DNA from: Kingdonia uniflora
Lineage: Eukaryota > Streptophyta > Magnoliopsida > Ranunculales > Circaeasteraceae
Direction of reading: 5' to 3'
DNA: 64,000 bases
Assembly: GCA_014058105.1 (NCBI GenBank)
Contig: JACGCM010000635.1
Location: forward strand, 806,001-870,000
Position 1 is the first letter of the stretch. The number at the start of each line of letters is the position of its first letter. A program made the position numbers and the translations under genes. Below are positions 56,580-64,000 of this stretch, piece by piece. The notes under the pieces were generated by a model. It was not told the DNA's origin and ran no database searches. It was given only the letters and a program-made list of their open reading frames with translations.

Positions 56580-57820
56580 GATTCTGATGGTAGTGTCAAT
56601 CGCAAAGAATAAACCAAAAAGGGATATAAGCAAACAGAGTTGGCTTTCAAATGATATGGTGTGTCCAAAAGCGAAGACCATGGTAGCCTATGCACTTCCA
56701 ATCATTGAAATGGATGTTCATTCTACCTATAAGGGGGCTATTTTCTGTTTTGAGGCTAAACATTGGGATGGAGCGATGAAGGAAGAGATGTATTCTCTTT
56801 TCAAGAAGGGAACTTGGGAACTTTTGAAGTTACCAAAGGGAAAGAAAGCGATCTGTTACAAATGGGTCAACACTAAGAAATAAGGATCTTTTAATGATGA
56901 TATATGCTTCAAGGCGAGACTCATAACCAAGAACAATGCTCAAAGGGAAGGGATAGATTACAATGCGGTGTTTGCTCCGGTAGTGAAGCATTCTTCCATA
57001 CAAATCCTATTGTCCTTAGTAGCGCATTTTAATTTGGAGCTACAACAACTTGATGTTAAGACGGCATTCTTACATGGGAATTTAAAAGATGACATCTATA
57101 TGACTCAGCTGAATGGGTTTACAGTTGCGGGGATGAATGACTATGTGGTAAGAAGAAAAGGTCATTGTACAGTTTGAAGCAGTCTCAAAGACAATGGTAC
57201 AATCGGTTTGATCAGTTTATGATTGGGAAAAGGTACAAGCAGAGTCATTATGACCATTGCATCTATGTACGCAAGCCACGTGATGGGTCCTTTATTTACT
57301 TACTTTTGTATGTGGATGATAGCTTATATGTGTAAGCACAAAAGTAAGATTGATAAGCTAAAAAAGTAAATGGGTGAAGAATTAGAAATTAAGGATCTTG
57401 GTAATGCGAAAAAGATTCTTGGTATGGAGATTCATAGAGATAGAGAGAATGGAACGGTGCGTCTCTCTCAGACTATGTATATGAGGATGATACTTTAGAG
57501 ATTTGGCATTGATGGTAACACAAAATCTGTAAGGGTGCCCCTTACTCTTCATTTTAAGCTTAAGGCTTCTATATCTTGAAACACTGATGAGGAACGTGAT
57601 TATATGAGTTAAGTTCCTTATGCTAGCATGGTTGGTAGCTTGATGTATACTATGGTATGTACTTGCCCAGATATTTCACAGGCGACCGGTATGGTTAGTC
57701 GATACATGCATCATTCGGGTAGAGATCATTGGTGAGTCGTGAAATGGATTATATGGTATATCAATAGTACTATGGATATATGGATATTGGCTTGGAATTT
57801 CATAAAAAAGATTTGATTGA
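56580..57820 (+). pseudogene. E reverse transcriptase
   Basis: The product reads HWDGAMKEEMYSLFKKGTWE, LLKLPKGKKAICYKWVNTKK, a stop, then FKARLITKNNAQREGIDYNA, VFAPVVKHSSIQILLSLVAH and DVKTAFLHGNLKDDIYMTQ. Frameshifts follow. YVDDS (57309-57323) matches the copia catalytic box. Then EELEIKDLGNAKKILGMEIH, VPYASMVGSLMYTMVCTCPD and ISQATGMVSRYMHHSG. The order is typical of copia RT and its connection to RNase H. Confidence 0.9.
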
Positions 57821-58285
57821 TCGGTTTTGTAGATTCTGATTATATGGGTGATTTGGATAAATGGCGGTCTACTACAGGGTATGTGTATACATTGGGTGGA
57901 GGGCCATTTTGTTGGAGATCCACGCTATAGTCAATGGTGGTACTATCTACTACCGAGGTGGAGTATATGGCGGTGACTGAGGCGATAAAGATATCTATTT
58001 GGATGAAAGATCTTCTGCGCAATTTAGGCATTAAGATTGATCATCCTTCTTTTTTCTTGATAGTCAGAGTGTTATCTTCTTGGCCAAAGATCAGGTTCAT
58101 CATCAATGTATAAAACTTATTGATGTACGTTATCACTTTGTTTGAGAAGTCCTGGAACAGGGTGAGATTCTGTTAAAGAAGATTCACACAAAAGATAACC
58201 CGGCGGATATGTTTACGAAAGTTATTTTGGGAATTAAGTTCAATCATTATTTAGACTTGGTTCAAATTCTTTATGTTGATTGATT
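57821..58285 (+). pseudogene. E RNase H
   Basis: The product reads GFVDSDYMGDLDKWRSTTGY (first catalytic Asp in VDSD), VYTLGGGPFCWRSTL with a stop, VVLSTTEVEYMAVTEAIKIS (Glu in EVEYMA), IWMKDLLRNLGI, then frame breaks. Another frame gives the usual C-terminal part (KIHTKDNPADMFTKV near 58180-58220). It ends at a stop about 58281, followed by a non-coding tail before the LTR. Confidence 0.88.
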
Positions 58286-58584
58286 GGATTTTTTGGGAAC
58301 TACGGGAAATTTGATCCACGGTATGTAGGTAGCCAACTATTTGGTGCTGTCAATTTTGATTTCTTGGGGCATTTGGTTTGTTTTGGCCCTTTGGGATGCT
58401 TGGTTTTGAATTTGGTCATTTTGGGGATGTTTGTTTTTGTTTGGTTTCCTTAGGTCATTTGTATGTTTGGGTATTTGGGGACATTTGATGGTGGAGAGTA
58501 TTTATTTGAGTTTGTTTGGATGTTGGCGATGTTCGGCTCAAATTTCGGTTTGTTTGGCTGGGAAAATCTTCACCAAGTTGAAGA
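58286..58584 (+). other. E 3' untranslated region or outer LTR part
   Basis: A run of G/T-rich sequence (many TTTGG and TTTTGG words) with no counterpart left of 34320. It is either E's 3' non-coding region, or LTR sequence that the 5' copy has lost. Confidence 0.45.
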
Positions 58585-58603
58585 ATTATTGTTGCTCTAT
58601 TTT

Positions 58604-58769
58604 CTGTTCGAATAGACTTAGAGTCTGTTTGAACAGAACAAAGTCTATTCAAACAGAATTTGGGTTTATTCGAACCGAACACTCAGGAGGTTGTTTCTTC
58701 GAGTAGAAAATAGGCTTTGTTTGAATAAAATTGGGTCTGTTTGAACAGACTATTTGTCTATTCGAATAG
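58604..58769. promoter_or_regulatory. Array of eight CTGTTCGAACAG-type palindromes, E 3' LTR
   Basis: Dyad centres: 58609.5, 58630.5, 58650.5, 58671.5, 58700.5, 58722.5, 58742.5 and 58763.5. Steps are 21, 20, 21, 29, 22, 20 and 21. The two sets of four repeat each other with an offset of 91-92 bp. Units such as CTATTCGAATAG keep perfect symmetry while differing from the consensus. Confidence 0.8.
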
Positions 58770-58851
58770 GCATCGGTAAAACTCAATTTTGGGCTTTGTT
58801 GGAACCCTTGACTTGCCTCGAAATGTGAGTGATTGTAAATAGATTCCCTAG

Positions 58852-58859
58852 TATATAAA
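58852..58859 (+). promoter_or_regulatory. E 3' LTR TATA box
   Basis: TATATAAA in the same context (CCCTAG before, GGGAAACTTAG after) as 34570-34577. Confidence 0.65.
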
Positions 58860-59128
58860 GGGAAACTTAGTTTCTTTTTGAGCCATCCTTAAGTTAATCC
58901 TTTGGTGAGAACATTAGGGGAGGATTTCTTGAGTGAGAACCTCTAATGATTTTTGAGTGATTATAACTGGGATCTTGAATAAACTCTCTCTCTATCTCTC
59001 TTGCACGGTGGACGTAGGCAATTTACTGAACAACCTTAAACTTTGTATATTGTGTATTTCTTTGATTGTTGCTTGTTTGTGGCTAACATAAATTACTTTG
59101 GAGTTTCAGCTTTCGAGCTTACGATTCA

Positions 59129-59528
59129 AAATTTGATACTAAGATTTATGTTATATTTTCAAACAATTGTGAAACTCTCTATGTGGAAATGGTAGATTTT
59201 TCAAACGGGGTTAATTGTCGTGGCAAACTGTAGTGTCAATGAAACATTTTTGTAAACAGTAAATAATTACCCACATACTTAGTAAAGAGAAGGAGAGTGC
59301 AACTAGGGATTGTAAAAAAATTAAAATATTTTCATCAAACTGTCTTCTATGCTTAAATGATATGTTATGCGGTTATATAAGCATAACATATGTTATTAGG
59401 GTTCTAGTGCTGAAAGCACGCAACATGTCATCATACAATGAATGCATTCGTGACATGCCACGGGTATAACAAGTCTCTGTATTAAATCAGAGTTGCGATT
59501 TTGCTGCTTTGGACAAGTCTGCCTTATG
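59129..59528. other. Non-coding flank right of E
   Basis: No coding signal. An 11-bp perfect inverted repeat, ATATGTTATGC (59360-59370) and GCATAACATAT (59381-59391), has a 10-nt loop. Confidence 0.5.
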
Positions 59529-59627
59529 TCTTGGGGCACTAAGAGTTGTTCCTGACCCCTCTTTGGACAAGCGTACCTTATGTCCAGAGACAAAGAGGGG
59601 TAAGGATCGACTCTTAGCGCCTCAAGA
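59529..59627. repeat. Foldback with 37-nt arms and 25-nt loop
   Basis: The left arm (59529-59565) and the right arm (59591-59627) pair with about six mismatches. The core CCCCTCTTTG/CAAAGAGGGG is perfect. Partly matching sequence extends the stem outward. The loop shares GGACAAG..T.CCTTATGTC with sequence just left of the foldback (59511-59530). Confidence 0.75.
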
Positions 59628-60250
59628 TTCAAACATATAAGGACAGTTTGGGTACAACAAACCCGAAAAAAAATCTACTTCTCCGTCCCCCGACTACAAA
59701 CTTCACCCCACCAAAAACAAAACAAAACCAAACAAAAACTTGTGTTCTCCTACTTGAGAAAATACCCTGTAATTTTTTTTTTCTCTCTCTAAGTTTCAAC
59801 CCTTCCAATTTCTCTTGCTCTGAGCTTCAAAAATGAGAAATGTTTTAAAGGTTTCGAAGGTTCAAGTTGAAGGTAAGGGTTTTCATTTCAGGTTTAAGTT
59901 CTCACAATTTAAAGTCAGCAATATTTGATTCAAAGGGCTAAAGCTCATATTCAAGTGTGCTCACATTCAAATGTTTATCTATGGATTCCTTTCCAACCTT
60001 GACCCTCAAAAAACCTTTTACTCTCTCTCTCAGTTGGGGCTCAGCAGGTTTAGCAATTGCTGCATCAAGAAGGTTCAGGCATCTCTATCCCTCTCTTTAT
60101 TTTAACTATTATGGGATAATTTCATTCAACTTAGAATTTTAGTAATGAGGGTTCGATATTCTATGCTTTAATTTTGCCCATGATTTTTTCGTAGTCGCTA
60201 GAATTGCAGGTGGGTTTGTCCAAAGCTTTATTACTAAGGTCTGAAGAGAG
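59628..60250 (+). other. Promoter-like stretch with possible short first exon
   Basis: CATATAAGG (59633-59641) could be a TATA box. It is followed by a leader with CAAAACAAAAC and a TTTTTTTTTTCTCTCTCTAAG tract. An ATG at 59832 opens MRNVLKVSKVQVEG and runs into GTAAGG, a splice-donor-like site, near 59872. No domain is recognised and no second exon is clear. It could be the 5' end of a host gene, a captured fragment, or chance. Confidence 0.25.
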
Positions 60251-61052
60251 TGAGCACAGGTGATTGAAAAATTGCCTGAGCTAAAAGCATCGATGTGACC
60301 TCAAGGTTTATTGGTTTATTTTTGGTCAACCAAACTCTATAATTTTCCTCATTGAATCTATCTTGCGAGGTATGTTAATTATAATATCTTATTCTCTGCA
60401 TCCAATCTTTACAACCAAGTTTTATTTTTATTACTAATGAACAAAATTTCATATTTTGAGCCTAATTAAGCTTTTTTGTGATTTTTCTCTATGACAAACA
60501 TTGGGGATTTTCTATTTGTTGAGATTCTTCATAATGAAATTTGGATGGGTTGGTACAATTCATAACAACTATTGTTATGGTTGGGAAAGATTCTTTTGGA
60601 AATACCAGAGGTTGAGGAATGTAGATAGTCGAAGGAGAAGAAGGCGAATGCGCATAAAGAGAAGATGATGGGGAAAGTTGCTCATAAGAAAAAGATATTC
60701 AAGAATGCAATTATACATTATATGTCAAAAAAAATATAGAACATATAGTGTAAATATACTGACTAGAGTCTTCAATATGTCAGATTTGGTACTAAAACTA
60801 TATAGGCAATAATTTGGGAGTGAACAATGTACCCACGAATGGAAGAATATTTTATTATAGTGAAACTTCTTATATTTGTTATGTCTGAAGTGAGACTTTG
60901 TATAGTGGTGAAGTGGCTTTGAGCACAAATTTGTTACTCTAATTAAAACTGAAACTGAGGGCTTTATTTGGAAACCTGGGTATGATTTGAGGCACCAGTT
61001 GGTTTCCTTCACAATGGAAATCTTGTTATATATGATTCTTGATTGGTTTAAG
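60251..61052. other. AT-rich sequence without recognisable genes
   Basis: A short lysine- and glutamate-rich plus-strand frame (60600-60735, EEKKANAHKEKMMGK-like) and a 156-codon minus-strand frame (60725-61195) of low complexity are present. Neither shows a known domain. Confidence 0.4.
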
Positions 61053-62976
61053 AGGTACAACACCAATTTTACACAAAAGATCACGGACAAGGTCTGTGAT
61101 AAAATATCAACTCTCACACGGACTAGGTTAGTGGGGTCTGTAGATAAATGGGTGTAGACAATCTTTTTTCCACGGACTTCCTCCGAGCTTAACATACTAT
61201 TTTGCCACGGATATTAATTGTTGTCTATTTTTATTACCATGGATAATTTGTATTATAGACAGGTAAGCGACAAACTCCATCTGTGGTTATATATGTACCA
61301 CAAAGTAATTCTTTGGCTAATTTTTTCAAAAATAAGCACAAATCTGGAAATTGTACTTGCTCATATTTTAAACGCTCTAGCAATCACCTGATGCACATAT
61401 AGCCTGTATTAGATCTATATCTTGTTATAATATATCAATGTTTATTAAAACGACAGTAGTAACATCCTTCATTCATCAATTAATAAGCATTAAAGCATCA
61501 TGTACAATGGTTTGCTGATGCGCAGAAAAGAAAAGAATAACACAAAATAGAATAAAGAAAATGACAATGTCTTCAAAGCCAAGGGTTAAAAGGACTGTTT
61601 CGGTCATGATTAGGACAAGGAGTTTTGTTCCAAGTATTGGAAGCCGCCCTACAAAACGCTAACATAGCAAATCAATTATGAAGCTTAAACACAAAACAAA
61701 TTCGGGCTTAATGTACAAAAAGAAATTTTTCAAAAGTCTATAAACTCCTGAAGAAATATTACCAAGTGAGATGGACAAAAATAATAGAAAGGCATTTATA
61801 ACATACTTTTATAGCCGTAGTAAATTTGAAATCGAACAACATAAACCACATGACTAGAAATCATGTGGATAAATAATCTAAGGGATATGATTTATGTAGG
61901 ATTAAACATAAACAAAATATTTCTACAGTTTTAGTGTGATGCAGCTTCTAGTCATGTTGCATAGCAATTTAGATTTCAAGTTACCTATTTATGATCAAGA
62001 ATGCATAACTGAGTCGCTCATAGAACTTAATGTACTCGAGTACCAGAATCCAGTTTGAGTACTGTTAAGTAATTCTAGAGCATATAGAAGGGCTCAAATA
62101 GCAACTGTAGATAACAACTAACTTTAAACAAAGAGTACATGAATAGGGGTCTTTAGACTACAAACGAATAACTCACAGTTAAGGTTCCCTAGTAGCATAA
62201 CGAAATGGCTCATCGTCACTGTTTCTTGTGCGAGGCAATCAAAGATAATAACAACAAAGATCTAGGTAGAGAGGTTAAAACTGAATACCCACTATATTTT
62301 TTAAGATGGGGACTGTAATGAAAGAGTTGGAGAAGCTCAAATAGCAGGACCAACATAGTTTGAAGTACCCTTTACATAATTCCAAATAAAGATGGAGCAT
62401 CTAGACATAGTTAAAGAGAGGTGTTAAAACATGACAATAAGCATAATAGTGGATTGAAAATAAAAATAATGCAGCTCACATGAGGATATCAAACATAGAT
62501 AAAACTACACAAGGTCAGTTCTTTAGCTCTTATCACAAGAAGAGGGCATGTAATCATGTATAGTATTTGAAGGTTGTGAGCAAGTAACCTGTACTAACAC
62601 TTCTTTTTCCTTAAAACGTTCCTGTATCAGCCTAACTTGCCTCAAATTGATCGAAAATGTCATACCCTACGTCTTATAAAAAATCCCAGCCACTGTCATT
62701 ACCGTTAGCATAACTTTGAACTTGTCAAGGTGAAACAAGTAGCTTACAATTGTACAGAAAAGACTGAAGCACATATAAACATAAAGGAAAGCTTAAATTA
62801 AAGATAGGTTAACTTATATCTTAGCTCAATGTCCCTATAGTAGTTATACAACAACAATGAAAATCACAACTATAAACCAAATTGTTTAGACTCATGACAA
62901 AATCGCAAAAGGAATTCTTAAAGTCAGGTGTAAACTACAAAAGAGACTGTGGTAAAATTGATATTTTGGTGTAGTG
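61053..62976. mobile_element. Possible non-autonomous CACTA (En/Spm) transposon remnant
   Basis: The right edge ends TTTTGGTGTAGTG (62964-62976), the reverse of CACTACACCAAAA, a common CACTA terminus. The left edge reads TACAACACCAATTTTACAC (from 61056), which parallels the right end in reverse (CACTACA, CCAA, ATTTTAC), but its first three bases are not CAC. Subterminal ATCACGGAC/GTCTGTGAT (61081-61101), TCACACGGACTAGG and CCACGGACTTCC words fit the short repeats near CACTA ends. No transposase is seen. The interior is AT-rich and non-coding. Confidence 0.4.
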
Positions 62977-63278
62977 AATAAAAATAAACTTAGAACATAA
63001 GCCTCATATACTTCTTCCTTGAAATTTTAGCATCTCAGAAGTACTTCTTGCCCAGAAGGTGTTGACACTAGCAATACCAGCTTTGATATTTTCTGTATCC
63101 TTGAGCAAAGTAAACAAAACCTATTTGTGAACATATTTTAGAATTAAAGAAAGTAAACAGAGGTTGATTTCCTCTCTTACCATAAACTACACAACCATAA
63201 CTGATATAAAGGATGAATTCGATACAAAGGAGTGTTTAAGAGTTGTAGTCATAAAATAAAATGTGAACTTGACATAGA
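62977..63278 (-). other. Flank with an exon-like minus-strand frame
   Basis: On the minus strand, a pyrimidine-rich run ending TTTGCTCAAG (63102-63111 in plus coordinates) precedes a frame reading DTENIKAGIASVNTFWARST, then SEMLKFQGRSI and a stop at about 63007. It looks like a terminal exon of an ordinary protein, but I do not recognise it, and no upstream exon in a matching phase was found. Confidence 0.3.
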
Positions 63279-63964
63279 AGTAGTAGCCTACTCGCGCCTC
63301 CAACTAATAGAACATAGAAGGCTACCAGATACTCAACAAGTCCAAGGAACCAATAAAATAACAAAGACATAGGTCTACCGAAACCTTCCGAGACTAACGA
63401 ACATGCGAAGGCCAGGTCAAAGCTTACCGCATAGTTGAAGCTGAAGAGTAGTCAGTCAGCATCCAGGGCCCAACACAGGTTTTGAAAAGACTTCGACCAT
63501 TTAGTGCATGGTCGAAGGTAGACAACCTGATAACTAGCTCACCGACAATATTGAAGCCACCGCCAGACAACTACAGTGTCAGAATACGACCTCATATACA
63601 GAACAGCTGCCCCAAAAGGGTATACATACATATGACCTCGCTTGGTATTCATCCTTTCTTATCTCCAATAAATAGGAGAGAGAGAACATCATGAAGGATT
63701 TAGAAAACACTCGCCTAAACCTCCTCCAATATCATCAACCTTCGAGCACCTTCAAGTTCTACGTGATTCGAACTGTAACCTCATCTATATATACAATTTC
63801 CATTCAATCCTCGCTAGAGGTCGTGGGGAATGCCTATTGGGACTCCACGCAAATAGGTGTAATACGACATTCATTTAACTCTTATATATTTGTTAAAACC
63901 TCTAGTCGAATCCAACCCACGGTGTAAGAGTGTAAAATCACCTCTACGAGATCACGCCCCTACA
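63279..63964 (+). repeat. B3 5' LTR
   Basis: This is the reverse-complement relative of 11789-12528. Starts AGTAGTAGCCTACTCG (mutated TGTAATAGCC) and ends GATCACGCCCCTACA. The AATAAATA box lies near 63668. Confidence 0.85.
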
Positions 63965-63981
63965 TTTGGCACCATTTGTGC
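63965..63981 (+). other. B3 primer binding site
   Basis: TTTGGCACCATTTGTGC, close to the A2 site TTTGGCGCCGTCTGTGG, directly after the LTR. It shows that a plus-strand B-family element begins here and runs off the window. Confidence 0.75.
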
Positions 63982-64000
63982 TATACCTACTACCTCCATC

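Larger units (their letters stand above)
34330..59128 (+). mobile_element. Element E: Ty1/copia retrotransposon carrying two nested insertions
   Basis: Plus-strand copia order is LTR, primer site, gag, protease, integrase, RT and RNase H, then LTR. The gag frame breaks exactly at F (35397-39946) and the integrase frame exactly at A2 (41350-56008). Both breaks have 5-bp target duplications, and removing them restores adjacent protein motifs. Net length is about 5.6 kb, normal for copia. The outer LTR edge on the left is uncertain because homology between the LTRs fades above 34320. All frames hold stops. Confidence 0.9.
58585..59128 (+). repeat. E 3' LTR
   Basis: Matches 34330-34844. It keeps a further palindrome unit at 58758-58769 that the 5' LTR lacks. 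TATA box at 58852-58859. The left edge is approximate. Confidence 0.8.
63279..64000 (+). mobile_element. Element B3: start of a third B-family Tat element
   Basis: LTR plus primer site only. Gag should follow beyond 64000. Confidence 0.75.

Noticed and set aside
58604..58769. Reading the palindrome array as heat-shock elements
   Set aside because: Heat-shock elements need GAA and TTC blocks every 5 bp with 2-bp gaps. Here TTC and GAA abut, with a 20-bp repeat step.
59125..59145. Primer-site-like AATTTGATACTAAGATT after the E 3' LTR
   Set aside because: It loosely resembles TTGGTATCAGAGC and could mean another internal region, but too few positions match without gaps and no gag follows.
60725..61195. 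156-codon minus-strand frame as a host gene
   Set aside because: AT-rich, low-complexity product overlapping the CACTA-like left end; no domain or splice pattern.
1..64000. rRNA or tRNA genes, organelle DNA insertions, telomere repeats
   Set aside because: I saw no such sequence. The only tRNA-like match is the 18-base primer site of D.

Overview
The window is repeat-rich plant nuclear DNA, almost certainly from a dicot. It is AT-rich and carries no rRNA, tRNA or intact host gene that I can recognise. Nearly every coding signal belongs to a retrotransposon, and all are broken by stops, frameshifts, deletions or later insertions. I see at least five LTR-element families, one LINE with its own RNase H, and traces of a CACTA-type DNA transposon.

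Layout from left to right. 1-9412 is a truncated Ty3/gypsy element of the Tat type (A1), with gag-pol on the minus strand and an extra gene on the opposite strand. 9413-11788 is a fragment of a second Tat family (B2) in the other orientation. 11789-33054 is a related Tat element (B1), again with minus-strand pol and a plus-strand extra gene. B1 is split by a complete non-autonomous Athila-like element (D, 13167-19852, target duplication GTTCT) and by a LINE (20140-26156, 19-bp target duplication). 33055-34330 is unexplained. 34330-59128 is one Ty1/copia element (E, plus strand), split in gag by a 4.55-kb solo LTR (F, 35397-39946, target duplication GTTAG) and in integrase by a complete 14.66-kb Tat element (A2, 41350-56008, target duplication ATATG). 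Without F and A2, E shrinks to about 5.6 kb, a normal copia length. 59129-63278 is low in coding signal and holds a 37-nt-arm foldback, a promoter-like stretch, a probable CACTA remnant and an exon-like fragment. At 63279 a third B-family element (B3) starts on the plus strand with a 5' LTR and primer site.

The Tat elements share a plan: gag-protease-RT-RNase H-integrase on one strand, then a tandem array, then an intron-containing gene on the opposite strand with its own TATA box just inside the 3' LTR. The array sequence and period differ in A1, B1 and A2, but the position is the same.

The most striking unexplained signal is a 12-bp palindrome, CTGTTCGAACAG, repeated at 20-22 bp steps. It forms a 4+4 array just upstream of the TATA box in both LTRs of copia element E, and a six-unit array in solo LTR F, which looks like an unrelated gypsy element. 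The spacing is close to two turns of DNA, which suggests an enhancer array for a dimeric DNA-binding protein. That function is inference.
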